From Caprella mutica (taxonomy: Eukaryota; Arthropoda; Malacostraca; Amphipoda; Caprellidae), in the NCBI GenBank assembly GCA_947561585.1, contig CANNZV010001462.1, forward strand, positions 186,001-250,000: DNA of 64,000 nucleotides, read 5' to 3'. Both the position numbers and the translations under genes were made by a program. Under the pieces are notes generated by a model. The model did no database searches. It saw only the letters and a list, made by a program, of their open reading frames with translations, and had not been told where the DNA came from. Positions 11,630 through 23,235 of the stretch are shown piece after piece; positions within the stretch are counted from its first letter, which is position 1; every line of letters begins with the position of its first letter.

Positions 11630-11775
11630 AAGTTTATCTAGCGAATAAATGAGACTCCAATGAGACCTTAAATGGAGACATTGAGTAGAGACCACAATGT
11701 GAATGGAGACATTGAACGGAAACCTCAATGTAAATGGAAACATGAAATGAATACCTGCAATTGAGACACAAAATG
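11630..11775 (+). repeat. Degenerate repeat based on ATGGAGACATTGAA
   Basis: The core ATGGAGACATTGA or GAGACC..CAATG recurs about six times with varying spacing. It keeps a minus-strand frame open by composition; no gene is inferred. Confidence 0.55.
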
Positions 11776-12780
11776 ATTCTTGGTATGACTTTGTACAAAT
11801 GGTGAAATAAAAAGAGTATAAATAAATTAAGTATTCATGCACAAGGAAAAATTTGATTGGTATTGTATGACTACTCTCTCTATAACTATAATTGTACAGA
11901 ATAATGGGTAATGCAAATGAAGTTTCAAATTAAAACACATCTTCCAATAATAGGGTTAGATAACAACGTAATCTATGTTCAGAACATGGAATTGTGATTT
12001 CATTCTGTTCGTCAAAAGAAAGGTTCATATTTCCAATCCATGTCATGGTAATTTGAATCCAATCTGGCTCAAAGCGGCTCTAAATTATCTCTATATAGTA
12101 TTTGTCAATGAAATATTGAGAGTTTCATTCAGTATCTGGTACTAACAGGTACACACAGTCTGATGCTAGTGACAAACCTCTATGAAAAGCAGTTTAAAAT
12201 GATGTGAAGAAAAGCCGCTTGGGTTAAATTCTGCTACTCGATCAGCAATTCGTTCTACTCTGAGGTATCACTAGAACCCTGAAAAATGGTCATCAGAATT
12301 TATTGAAAATTCTTTTCATTAAAACGTAAGATATCTAAGCAATAATAATATCATTGCTTTCACACTGTGCATTAACTACTGACTATTAGTAGTTTCAATC
12401 AAAAAGATTTATTCAAGAACGAACTAACCTGTAATGATGGTAATCTAATAAATCATATGTTCACGTTTTGATGTATTTTCTGAAAGTGAAGTGATATTAA
12501 ATATATTCATTTTCTTCATATCTTATCTTTATATATAACAGAAAAATTAAGTTTCAAAGATTGAGATAAATATCGAAATTAACTAGAGCTGTATTGTTTC
12601 ACTTAGAAAATTCTTTAAAAATTCGGCTTAAATTTGACAAAAGTTTAATGAAAATCATACTTTTATGCAATAGATAGTAGATCTTGAATTATGCAATGAT
12701 GTACAATACATACAAAAAGTTAAGTGCTTTGCGTGAATTAATTTGTTTAGTCATCACCTAATCGTTACTAGTTATTATCC
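11776..12780. other. Spacer, nothing recognised
   Basis: A slightly GC-richer patch lies at 12040-12290, but no domain, splice-flanked frame or repeat partner could be supported. Confidence 0.45.
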
Positions 12781-12870
12781 GTCGTTCGTCACTGGTGTGC
12801 GATAAGTTCCCCGCCTTCAGTTCACCACATAATTCACCCCAAAAGCAATTTAATTCGAAATATAGCAATA

Positions 12871-12960
12871 ATGAAGATTGGAAAGATGATTACTAAAAGT
12901 TTTAACCCTTTCGTGCTGACTTTGTTGCTTATCATTAGTGGTACTTTGTTGACGTTGTAG
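12871..12960 (+). CDS. Small ORF with signal-peptide-like sequence, 29 codons
   Basis: An ATG at 12871, preceded by CAATA, opens a short frame reading MKIGKMITKSFNPF then a hydrophobic run LTLLLIISGTLLTL and a TAG. The layout (two lysines, then about 15 hydrophobic residues) is that of a secretion signal, as in the first exon of a secreted protein. The 90 bases upstream are GC-richer and include CTTCAGTTC, a loose initiator match, which would fit a 5' UTR. No strong donor was found in frame, so the rest of a gene cannot be traced. Chance is a serious alternative because L and I codons are common here. Confidence 0.2.
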   Translation: MKIGKMITKSFNPFVLTLLLIISGTLLTL

Positions 12961-13532
12961 TGTACCTTTTCCTACCATTGACTCATTAATAGTAGACGCA
13001 ATGAAAAAAAAATTGAAACTAAAAATGTTTTGTTCTTCTAGTTTGCAAAACTATTTATAAAATCTATGTGAAAATAAATGAAACCACATCACTCCTCTTG
13101 TTTTCCATATAGAAAAGAGAGAACGAGGTCATAAATTTCGTTAGCTTTATTACATCGTGGATTTCATTTTCATATACCTAAATGTTGTTCGACGGTATTA
13201 ACTTTCCACTCCAGAAATTTACCTGTCTACATCAGTACTGTCAAATTTCAATTTGTATTTAAGTGAAGCACAAATCAACAATTTTGAGATTCTGCCCTGA
13301 AAATAACGAAATTAAATTGCTTTTAATCCTTTTCAATTATTAAGTATGTAATTATTTTTAATTTACTGTATATATGTAGTACATTCTTAAGTAGAGAAAG
13401 GTATTCTAATATTATTGGTCTTAATATTTATTAAATTTTAGAGGAAATTTCATCGCGTACTTTCTCCTCTTTTAACATTTCTCATGACGCAATAAAGAGT
13501 AGACTCAAATGGCACTCTTTATTATCTACATA
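12961..13532. other. AT-rich spacer, nothing recognised
   Basis: A polypyrimidine tract with AG (TTGTTTTCCATATAG, ending near 13111) could be an acceptor, followed by a short open stretch. Support is too thin to call an exon. Confidence 0.4.
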
Positions 13533-13676
13533 CTTAGTGACTCAGGTGACGCTCTTCAAGAGCCACTTAGTGACTCAGGTGACGCTCTTCAAGAGCCACT
13601 TAGTGACTCAGGTGGCGCTCTTCATGAGCCACTTAGTGACTCAGATGGTACTGTTTAAGAGTCACTAAGTGACTCT
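13533..13676 (+). repeat. 33-bp minisatellite, 4 copies
   Basis: Units start at 13533, 13566, 13599 and 13632 with CTTAGTGACTCAGGTGACGC then TCTTCAAGAGCCA; the last is diverged and followed by an inverted piece (CACTAAGTGACTC). The core CACTTAGTGA..CAG.TGACGC is shared with the array at 24.8-25.1 kb. Confidence 0.95.
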
Positions 13677-14183
13677 TATTTAATGATTAATATATAGAAT
13701 AATTTTTCATTGTAGCTAGAGATGAAACCACTTTAAATGCAGTATCACGAAATAATAAAAATAATAATTTAAGACGAATTCTGAAATCCCTTCAAAAATA
13801 AATCAATTGCAGGAAATGTGTGTATGACGAATATATGAGTGAGTATATAATTAATAATTGCACAATTTGCAAGTACTTTCAGTGAATATAATTTTATCTA
13901 ATAAAATAACTTCTGATTTTTCGAGACTTTTGAGTAACAATTCGATATTGATTGACTCAGTTTAAGGATCATTGAATAAATACATAAAATAATAATATAA
14001 GTATTTTGATGAATGCCATTTACGACTAATAAAACGTTAAGATATTAACATAAGATATATTACTTATCGTATTATGACTTGGAAGAGAAACATTCAGCTC
14101 TTAGACATCTACTGCTATCAAAAAACATATTCTGAAACAACATAATGCTAATAAATAATCAACTTCCTACATTGTTCCTTTAG

Positions 14184-14391
14184 TTCCGACTATCCTGTTT
14201 TACGTAATAATCTCATTAGCAAGATACTGCGAGATGAGCTCCCTCGTCAAAAATTATTAACGAACATTCCAAAGTTGCCGGCAGTCTCCAAGGAGCAGTT
14301 CAAAATAAAGGCATCTTCTTATAAATGGAATGACTGGAATAATGATCTATTAACCGATGTGAATATCAGGCTAACTCGGGACAGAAAATGA
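14184..14391 (+). CDS. Exon-like open fragment after a good acceptor, unidentified
   Basis: A polypyrimidine tract and AG (CATTGTTCCTTTAG) end at 14183. From there one frame runs open for 68 codons to a TGA at 14389-14391 in a clearly GC-richer stretch. The predicted peptide is strongly hydrophilic and protein-like: SDYPVLRNNLISKILRDE, then LPAVSKEQFKIKA, KWNDWNNDLLTDV and LTRDRK. It would be the last exon of a plus-strand gene. No family was recognised and no partner exon is convincing; the signal-like ORF at 12871 is upstream on the same strand but no join could be shown. An old mobile-element gene is the main alternative. Confidence 0.3.
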
Positions 14392-16199
14392 ACCTCGATC
14401 CTGCTTTACGTTAAATTATTATTGAAATATGCCATTGAAAATATTCAGGGAATGAAAACATACTCAAGGGCATATTAATTTCTGTAAATAATCAGCTCTA
14501 AATTCAATTACCGATTGCAACATCTCTACATATGAATGATGTAAAAAAACAATGCATTTGGAATAATTTTTGTTACCCATCTTCCAAAAATCTATAAAGT
14601 TGATAGTATTTTGATTTTTTTCTTTCAATTCTATCATCATTTACGAAAAATATTTTGAAATCCATAGATTTTCCGCATTCTATGTAATTTGATATTGTCA
14701 AAATAGAAAGGTAGTAATACAATTATTAATACTAAAGTGATTATAGTGTTGATTTTAAGTTATTTCTTTTTAATTTTCCTTTTTTAAGTTGACACACTAT
14801 CGTTTACCACAATTTCGCATAATAGAACTAAGTTTACATTATTTTAGTCATAGACAACTATAGACAATACAAACTAGGGTGATTCAAAATCGAAAAAACA
14901 AGTTTTGTGTTTGAAACATCAAAGTTGAAATTTATGAAAACCGACATGTCACCCGATAATATTTCCATAAAATCCATGGGATGCATGAAATGTTAAATAA
15001 ACTGTTTTATTGGAAGTTTCCTCTGTAAGCCGAGCACAGCAATTACTTTACAATGTAACTACATCAAATTTACATTATAACTCCGTGATGTTGATTTCCT
15101 CCCCATCCAAATATTGAATTTATCAACTATCCCATGTAGCTGCCGTAGGTACTAACTATCATTCGCACCTAAATATTTAAGTGAAATAATGTATTCATCA
15201 GTTTTCGCTAGTAATGTGAATTAATTTCCAGCATAAAAGAAATATATTTTTGAAAAAATATACATTTTTGAGAATTATGAAAATTTCAAAGCTCGGTCGG
15301 CACTCGAAATTTTTTTTCACTTACATTTTGTACGTAGTGTATTTTAGACAATTTGAACCAGGATATCTAAAATTTTACTATCCGATCTCATCGTGTAATT
15401 ATATTTAAAAGAATGTAGTCACTGATCAAGCTTATATATTTTATATACAGCAAATAACGTAAATTATTATGAAGAATCAATGTTTTGCTGCTAAAGTTGC
15501 AATATGTAACAAAAGATTCGGTAAATTCCAATGAAGCTTCATAAGTTGCTAGGAAATGAATATAAAATACTGCAATAATTGATATTAACGAGTTTGAGAA
15601 CAAGATTTGATTTTCCCCAGGAGTCAGACTCTTATGTTTAAAAATGTATTTATTTTTATAACCAGTTTTCTCATATTAACCTTGTCCCAATATTAGAAAT
15701 ATTGTAAGAATGTTTTCCCGATAAACAACGCTACCTGCATGAGATTCTGTTTAAAAATTGGCTTTGTTTACAGTTTTTTCTTTTTAGGTCATGAAATTTG
15801 GTGAAATGATATTTTAGTTTGTTGTTAATCAGTTCAAAGGATTATGATTCGTTAAGTCCCTCAGAAAGAAATTATCCGATATTCTGTTGAAAGAATTTAT
15901 CATATATTGAATTAATACCGTCAAAAATTAAGTGGTTTAATTTCCGAAAAATTAATTACTAGAATTGACTTTTTTATTTCTACTAATTGTTATTATATAA
16001 AATTGATGTATTCATAACTTTTGATTGTTTTGACTATTACCTAAATTATAAAATGATTTTAATATGAGCCAAAAAAGTAATATTTTTTTTCAATTTATCT
16101 CTTTTCAATCACCAGGAGTAGTCAAATCCCTTTTCTTTTCTCTCTAATTCTAACGACTGAGACTCACTAATTTCAATCACTATTTGTCTCCATCCACAG
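14392..16199. other. AT-rich spacer, nothing recognised
   Basis: No tandem array, element end or supported open frame. Minus-strand frames near 15.4-15.6 kb have the F/I/L/Y-rich composition expected of random AT-rich DNA. Confidence 0.5.
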
Positions 16200-16276
16200 T
16201 CGTGCAGACTCTTCAATTCACTGAGTTAACAAAATGTTACTTGATGGAGTGTGACCTCTTTGGCATCGTCATGTAA
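16200..16276 (+). CDS. Possible short terminal exon
   Basis: A good acceptor (TTTGTCTCCATCCACAG) ends at 16199, followed by a 25-codon frame reading VQTLQFTELTKCYLMEC and ending at a TAA at 16274-16276. An AATAAA occurs near 16443. It is short, has no recognised domain and no upstream exon, so it is listed only because the acceptor is strong. Confidence 0.12.
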
Positions 16277-18134
16277 TTGAGCAATCTAGGATTGTAATCA
16301 AAGTCCTGTAGGATAATTCAACACTCCATTACTGCTCACTTAGTGATATTCAATTAGTATGGCTTTACAAGAAGTAAATTGTAAGCTGTTTGGTTATCGT
16401 CATAAATTTGGTTTATTTTTTATATGTGATTTATGAAAACGAATAAAATAATTGAATTTGTTAGAAAATTAGAATCTAATTATTTCAAAATGTCTTATAT
16501 AATTCCGAAAGAAAATGTGTAAAACATAAACTGGATATCGGTTTATCATATATTTATTGTGTTGTAACAACTCAAATACAAATTAACCAACTTTGAAGAT
16601 GGCCACGATATTATTGTCAATTTCAAAATCAAATTCCAGAGAAGTATATCACCATTGACATCATCGAATATATTGTACGACAATATAGATATTAAGAGGG
16701 ATATAGAGAGCAATTGGAGTAAATTCTTAGTTCTATTGTGCTAACCAATTTCTTAACATGAAAATAGATGATTTTCCCTCAATCCAAAATTAATCCAAAA
16801 TCAAATATTTGAAAGTAAGAATAAATAAAAATCAAATCCACAACCCAGAATTTTACCATTAGTATTCTAAAAGATAAGTAATATTGACTTATTGCATGCA
16901 TGATAGATAATATGTAAGAGTTTCAATTCATCTTTTTGAATTTGTATTCAATTAAATGAGTAAATTAAAATAATTGGTCGATATCTTATCAAGAGATTAA
17001 TGAAAAATAATAAATTATGCAAATTTCTAGATACAATTAAATGTTTAATGACAAATGAATTGCTTCAAATTTCATGTCATTTTAATTAAGTCATACAAAG
17101 AATTTAATAATATTTACAGCATGAATTCTACAATCGATTCTTTTTGTTTCATATATATTGATAAAGATTCTACTAGATTAATGTCAATAAATAATGATAA
17201 GGGAACTAACACACAAAATAGGAGAACCAATGCATAAAAATATACAAACCGAAAATCCAGCAGCCAACGCACGTAAAAACTGGACCCATCGTCCGTTTTT
17301 AAACTATGTATACATTCCTTTATCATCAAGAGAGTTAGCGAGATGTATTTAATTCGTCAATTGACCTAAATATTAATTTTAAAACAGAAATTCTTCTCAA
17401 AATTTAAGAAAATTATAAGCAATATAATATAATTACTTAATTTTAGATAATTGAAAACATCAATCCTTATACTCATAACCGTATTTTCAATAATCCAAAA
17501 TATAAATTGATATTAAAGATATAGTTTTTGAAAGAAAGTACATTAAAACATTAAATGTAAGTCTAGTTTTTCATTGAGTGTACCCTAACGAAAAGAAAAA
17601 AAACTACTATTGAATAAAGCTCCCTTTTGGCCAAACCCAATCAGGAGATCAAAGTGGATTGAAATAGAAGGAATTTTTTAGGTATGATTGTATACTCTGT
17701 ACCTAAGTTGTTAATTTATTCAATGAATTCATGATAAGATAATACATGTTTCAAAATTTCCTCCAAATTGACATTTATATCAGGAATATTAACTATTGAC
17801 AGTTAGTCAAATTAATTAACTAATTAATCCTATCTTCATATTTTTGAATGAAGTTAATTTTAGCTATTTTTCATCAAGAGATAACTTGCATGTTTATAAT
17901 TTAATTCACCTCTTTTAAATGTTATTGAAACAAAACAATTTAAATATCATTGATAGTTTTTATTCTGATTTAATGCAGTCTTTATACGAAATAACTCTTT
18001 CACGAACCTCATGCCAGAGAATCAAAACTACTGATATTTACCTTCACTTCAAGACATCAAAGGAAAAAGTTATAGACTTTCATAAGTTCAAAATGCAATA
18101 TTAATTACCATTACAAAAGTTAACAGCCTGAATT
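16277..18134. other. AT-rich spacer with one small dispersed repeat
   Basis: The only in-window match is at about 17619-17660, where CAATCAGGAGATCAAAGTGG is the exact reverse complement of 43690-43709 with partial similarity on both sides. No other gene or repeat was supported. Confidence 0.45.
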
Positions 18135-18408
18135 TTAGTTACAATAGAGTAATTAAGTCTTAGGACATTTCTCCCAGTATTTAGTTACAATAGTATAATC
18201 AAGTCTTAGGACATTACTCCCAGTATTTTAATTACAATAATGTAATGAAGTCTTAGGACATTACTCCCGGTATTTTAGTTACAATAGTGTAATTAAGTCT
18301 TAGGACATTACTCTTAGTATTTCAGTTGCAGTAGTGTAATTAAGTCTTAGGACATTACTCATAGTCTTTTAGTTACTGTAGTGTAATTACTAAGTCTTAG
18401 GATATTTA
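18135..18408 (+). repeat. ~47-bp minisatellite, 6 copies
   Basis: Units start near 18135, 18181, 18228, 18275, 18321 and 18369 and contain TTAGTTACAATAGTGTAAT, AAGTCTTAGGACATTACTC and a short AGTATT tail. Divergence increases to the right. Confidence 0.93.
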
Positions 18409-19572
18409 AGTTCATAAGTATTTTTTCTCTCTTCTCAATGATATCTTTCCCTTCTCTTTTTTTCGTCTCTGCTCTTCATTTATGCTTCTGTTTCCTTTCT
18501 CTAACTCTCTTTCTCCCTTTTATATTCACCAGTGGTTAACTGGTAACAGTTCTTATCTCAATCAGCTGATTGATTCTCAGGTCTCAGCCTCACTTCAAAT
18601 GTTATTCCAACAAATAATTTTCTTTGCAAAAATATGTGAAGAGATTAAAGTCACAGATTTTTCTAATCAATTAAAGAAGCAAAATGTATCAATCGATTTT
18701 ATTTTAAATGTTATATCATTAAACATGTAGAAATAGGGAAATAATCAACTAATAACTTTGATTCATATTAATTTATCTCCAACTGCTGTCAACAGAAATG
18801 CAACTTATGTGAATAATAAATCATAATCATAGTGATCCTATTAACATGATAACAGCGATAGAGTTAAAATAATAAAAGTAGATATAGCAATTCATACTAA
18901 GACCAAATATATCTCTTGTAATACTCTCAATTATATCTGTAATTATATCATGTCAACTCATAACATCTTGAAGAGAGAAACAAAAATTACCTTCAAATAA
19001 TACAAAAGAGAGAGTTAAGTTGAGTTAATCACAGCTGAAACCAGTAAAAACATCATTTAAAGATTTCAATTTTGTGTGATTTGAATAGAAAAACAAATCA
19101 AATTCAAAGAATATTTAAATGGAAAGATGTATAACAAATTTTCTTAAGATTGAAACGAACGTTTACGGCAAACTGATTATAATTACTTTTTAAATTATAT
19201 TCTTAGAATCTAAACTAATCACTAAACTCAGACACCATTCCTTTCTTTAATTTCAGCCATGATTTTATTCCAACACATTGCTCGTACTTTAAAATCCCGG
19301 ATGAATTCAAGCAGGCAATTTAAGCCATTTAACACGAATGGTGAGTGGCCGAAACCTCAAGCTTTTGAATAGAGATGACATATTTCAGGAATGAAAGAAC
19401 AAAACTAAGAGAACAATACTTGATTTTTCATGTGGAAAATAAAATGTTAAACCTCTAAAGACTAAAGTACATTGTGAATGGTTACAATAAATTAATTTCG
19501 ACGCTACTTTTATTTTTTCCTGAAGCAAATTACCAGACAAATTGCCCAGTTTCTTCCAAAGAAAGTGGGACT
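18409..19572. other. AT-rich spacer, nothing recognised
   Basis: No supported gene, element end or array. Confidence 0.5.
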
Positions 19573-19599
19573 CTTTTGAATGGTTCTAGGTAAATTAAT

Positions 19600-19800
19600 C
19601 GAAAACAATTGCTCGAAAGACAATTGCTCGAAAACAATTGCTCGAAAAACAATTGCTCGAATGAACAATTGCTCGAAAGAACAATTGCTCGAAAGAACAA
19701 TTGCTCGAAAAACAATTGCTCGAACGAACAATTGATCGAATGAACAATTGCTCGAATTATCAAATTGCTCGAATGAACAAAATTGCTCGAATTATAAAAT
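19600..19800 (-). repeat. Left-arm array of 14-15-bp units
   Basis: About 13 units of ACAATTGCTCGAA plus a variable A/T/G linker. Frames read through because stops are rare in the unit; these are not genes. Confidence 0.9.
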
Positions 19801-20142
19801 TGCACTGTTTTCGATTTTATAAAAGTCAGTTATTCATGAAGTGGAGCTGCACCTAACAATCCTTGTTTCATTTTGGTAATTGATCATTAATCATTCTATA
19901 AATAATTGTAATTATTACTCATTATGCATAATCTTTTTTTAGACCGTCTGTGTCATCTCGTATGTAACATGTGAATTGGAATCATGTGGTGAATCAGTAC
20001 TATTCATATTTTTTTTATCATAAATCCCGAAAATTTTTGTAGATTAATATATTACTAGCCTATCTGTTTGTGGCACCTCAATAAGTGAAATAACTCAAAG
20101 TTATGGCAGAGTAATTTTTCATCACGAAAGTAAAGTTTCCAT

Positions 20143-20166
20143 CCCGATATCCTGAGGGATATCGGG
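20143..20166. repeat. Central hairpin of the foldback element
   Basis: CCCGATATCC (20143-20152) pairs perfectly with GGATATCGGG (20157-20166) across four bases, at the middle of the element. A further CCCGATA lies at 20211. Confidence 0.8.
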
Positions 20167-20514
20167 TTCACCTAGGCCCACATCCCCCACACTTGTCTCA
20201 GGTGGTTACTCCCGATAGTTATTTCACCCACATACATATAGGCTAGTAATATATTAATCTATAAAATATTTCGGGATTTATGATAAAAAAAAACATGAAT
20301 AGTAGTGATTCACCACATGATTCCAATTCACATGTTACAGACGAGATGACACAAACGGTCTATAGAAAAAAAAAAAGATTATGCAGAATGTGTAATAATT
20401 AAAATCATTTATAGAATGATTAATGATCAGTTATCAAATAGAAACAAGGATTGTTAGGTGCAGCTCCACTTCATGAATAACTGACTTTTATAAAATCGAA
20501 AACTGTGCAATTTT

Positions 20515-20720
20515 ATAATTCGAGTAATTTTGTCCATTCGAGCAATTTGATAATTCGAGCAATTGTTCATTCGATCAATTGTTCGTTCGAGCAATTGTTT
20601 TTCGAGCAATTGTCTTTCGAGCAATTGTTCTTTCGAGCAATTGTTCATTCGAGCAATTGTTTTTCGAGCAATTGTTTTCGAGCAATTGTCTTTCGAGCAA
20701 TTGTTTTCGAGCAATTTACC
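20515..20720 (+). repeat. Right-arm array of 14-15-bp units
   Basis: The mirror image of the left-arm array (TTCGAGCAATTGTT units), ending in AATTTACC. Unit order largely mirrors the left arm, so the arms were copied as a whole or kept alike by conversion. Confidence 0.9.
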
Positions 20721-21159
20721 GGCTTCCCTTTTGAATACTTATGGCGGGAAATATCAGCTTTCTTGTAATACTGGGAGGGAAAATTTAATTTTAAAAGGTC
20801 TCCTGTGTCAATTTAAATAAAAATCGTCGATGCATATTTTCTATTAAAAGGACGAAACTCTACCATACTCTTACATCTTGAGAAATGAAGCAATACTTAG
20901 GTACTAGATATCTTAGATGATACATTGCATTTGCCTCTGACTGCAACATACCAGATAATAGAGAACATAAATAACTTCCCTCCAAATGCATTCGATCACT
21001 GTCCGAATCGGTGAAAAGCAGCCAAATGATGTGGATTGAAGATGCAATTTCAAAGCTCTCGCTAGGTATAAATATCTGATGGCTCTCCAATTTATCGACC
21101 ATTGTTGTGCATTCAAAAGAATGAATCCTTTTCAGATTTATAAAAAAGACAGAAGGAAT

Positions 21160-21300
21160 AATATAATTCGATACCAAGAGGAGAAAGAGAAAATAGTTTT
21201 GTCCAATACCAAAATGAGAAAAAGAAAATACTTTGTTCCAGAACCAAAATGTGAAATGAAGAATACTTTGGTCTTGCTCCAATATGTGAAAGAGTGGTAA
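21160..21300 (+). repeat. ~36-bp degenerate repeat, 3-4 copies
   Basis: Units containing ACCAAAATGAGAAA and AGAAAATACTTTGTTC. They keep open frames on both strands; the longer minus-strand frame here (about 20860-21282) is judged not to be a gene. Confidence 0.65.
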
Positions 21301-21416
21301 TATATAGTAGTAACCTATAGTGCTGCTCTTGCTTGATTTTGGCTATGGTCAATTTGTTTGCGTCTGGCAGAGACACTCTCCCATTGAAAATGTCAGTTAC
21401 TCTGGGGTTAGTTTGA

Positions 21417-21587
21417 AAAACCCAAAACAAATTTGAAGAGGTAATCTTTCAACATGATCTAGATCAATTTTGGACGTGGTCTATTAATGGTCTGGGAGAC
21501 CCCTCCCACCAACAACAACGACTGGAAACATCATTCATACTATTGAAGAATGGTATAGCCGTCATTGGAAACGGTTTCAAGTGGTAA
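21417..21587 (+). pseudogene. Unidentified mobile-element-like coding fragment
   Basis: A plus-strand frame is open for 56 codons in a GC-richer stretch that continues to about 21690. It reads NKFEEVIFQHDLDQFW, then TWSINGLGDPSHQQQ, and ends NGFKW before a stop. The 21429-21490 part resembles 2571-2633, where WTW.ING is kept, so two diverged copies of one coding sequence are present. The acidic stretch before FW loosely recalls the segment ahead of reverse transcriptase in BEL/Pao polyproteins; I could not confirm this. No start codon or domain was found. Confidence 0.3.
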
Positions 21588-21699
21588 CCTTCCACTGTTC
21601 TAGCCCATATTTAACTACAATGAAAAACTCGCCCCTGACCTCACCCAAGAGGTGATGCCCGGCAGACGTACAGATCGGTAATCGGATATTGGTACTTGA

Positions 21700-22505
21700 T
21701 TAAAAGGTTCTTATTATCAAAACAAAATTTTAATTTTCCTGGCGTTTCATAAGTTGAGAATTACAAAAAATATCTTGCAACGAAAATTCCGTTATGCGAG
21801 AAAAAAGTTTGAAATCACTTTGTCAGCATTGGCAATCTGTTCAAGTTAATCGATTCTATTTAGAAAAATTCTATAATTGACAAACACTTTAATTAAATTT
21901 AAGTAAATTAAACTCATCGTATTAATATAGTATCAACTTCCATAACTATATACATCGGAAGTTGTTTATTATTACTCACATGTGTACAAATTACATAGTA
22001 ATGCACACAGTCTCTTTGTAATCACACACAGAATGAATAGAAATGAATCACAAATTTTTTAATTTTAACTCTAAAATTTAGCATGTCTTCACGTTGTTGA
22101 TTATAATAGCTATTATAAATTAGCAAATTTCCCCTTAGTTCTCCAAATCAATGGGATTATTGATAAATTTTCTTTATTTTCTTCCACCTACACAGAAAAA
22201 TGGAGCAGATGTGTCACTTAGCTACAACATAATTTAATATTTTAGCCACGTTATAGCACATAATGTGTACACATTATAGTGCATCCCTAAGGAAATTGTA
22301 TATCATTCATCTTCTCTAAATGCATTTCATCAAAGAGAACGTATCTATATTCTCTAAAATTTTATAATGGTTTCAGTTATAAACTTAATATCATGATAAT
22401 TACTCGTCTTTAATTAGATAGCATCTGAAATTAGTTTATGTTTAACATTTTATTATAGTTTATCATTATTGTTTATCTCTTATCCTTTCTATTTATTTTA
22501 TGGTC
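21700..22505. other. AT-rich spacer, nothing recognised
   Basis: No array, element end or supported open frame. Confidence 0.5.
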
Positions 22506-22770
22506 GGGGATGTGTAGATGAGGAAGTGAAGGTAAATTTTGGAGTTAAAGAATAACTAATTGTAGGTAAAACGTTGAATGGTGATAATATTTAATGGATT
22601 AAATGAATTATAGCTACTTGAATAGTTTATTACATTAAATTTACTCTCCACAAATAAACTGTTTATGATAGATTGACGGAGTGACACGTTAATTTTTGGT
22701 GATTAAACCAAATCCAATATTTATTCGTTCCAATTCCATGTAATTCCCATGGGGTCCAGCTAGTTAATAA
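22506..22770 (+). repeat. Dispersed repeat, copy A
   Basis: Aligns with 37245-37500: shared blocks include GAATAGTTTATTACATTAAAT/TTAATAATTTATTACATTAAAT (trimmed), AACTGTTT, and the ending GGGGTCCA followed by CT.GT. Copy A has only one GAAGTGAAGGT-type unit at its left end, where copy B has a whole G-rich array. Confidence 0.7.
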
Positions 22771-23139
22771 TTTTATTCTATCATATATATTTAATTATTA
22801 TTATAAGAAATTCACAGTGCTGGGAAATATAGGAGAGCACAGACTACTCTATATCTGGACTGATAACTGAAAAATTGACCTTTTCCGTTAGAGGCCAACT
22901 ATTCTATGCTTGACATTGATTAATATTATTGATATACTGGTGTGTATTTCACGTTTGAAGTCTTCTTAACCACAATAAGGACCGGAAAGTACAAGGGACC
23001 AGATATACGGAATAAAGATAAATACGTGAAATAGATCCACAATCTACACAGTATGCTATTCTCTTAAGGACAGGGCAACAGCAATATTAAGTGTGTAAAG
23101 AAAACACGTGGGAAATTTAAGGGAACAATTTATATATTG

Positions 23140-23235
23140 TCAACCCAAAAAATCTTTTCCTAAGAATCTTTTCACCTCAAACTCTTCTCCTAAGAATCAT
23201 TTCACCAGAAGCTCTTCCCTCATTTCATTCTCTCA
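23140..23235 (+). repeat. Degenerate repeat TCCTAAGAATCTTTTCACC
   Basis: Two clear and one partial ~29-bp unit (TCCTAAGAATC.TTTCACC plus A/C-rich spacer). Confidence 0.5.

Larger units (their letters stand above)
19582..20727. mobile_element. Foldback-type element with repeat-bearing inverted arms
   Basis: Two arms of about 510 bp (19582-20095 and 20217-20727) are reverse complements at roughly 90% or more, apart from one 12-base insertion, around a ~120-bp centre. The outer ~200 bp of each arm is a tandem array of AACAATTGCTCGAA-type 14-15-bp units; the inner part is unique, for example GTGGAGCTGCACCTAACAA and its inverse. The ends are symmetrical: GGTAAATT at 19589-19596 and AATTTACC at 20713-20720, each 7 bases inside a 9-base direct repeat CTTTTGAAT (19573-19581 and 20728-20736). 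Drosophila FB elements also have long arms with tandem subrepeats and 9-bp target duplications (established knowledge). No transposase is encoded, so it is non-autonomous. Confidence 0.85.

Noticed and set aside
20860..21430. Overlapping minus-strand frames of 105-140 codons
   Set aside because: They cross a 36-bp degenerate repeat, overlap each other in different frames and show no motif.
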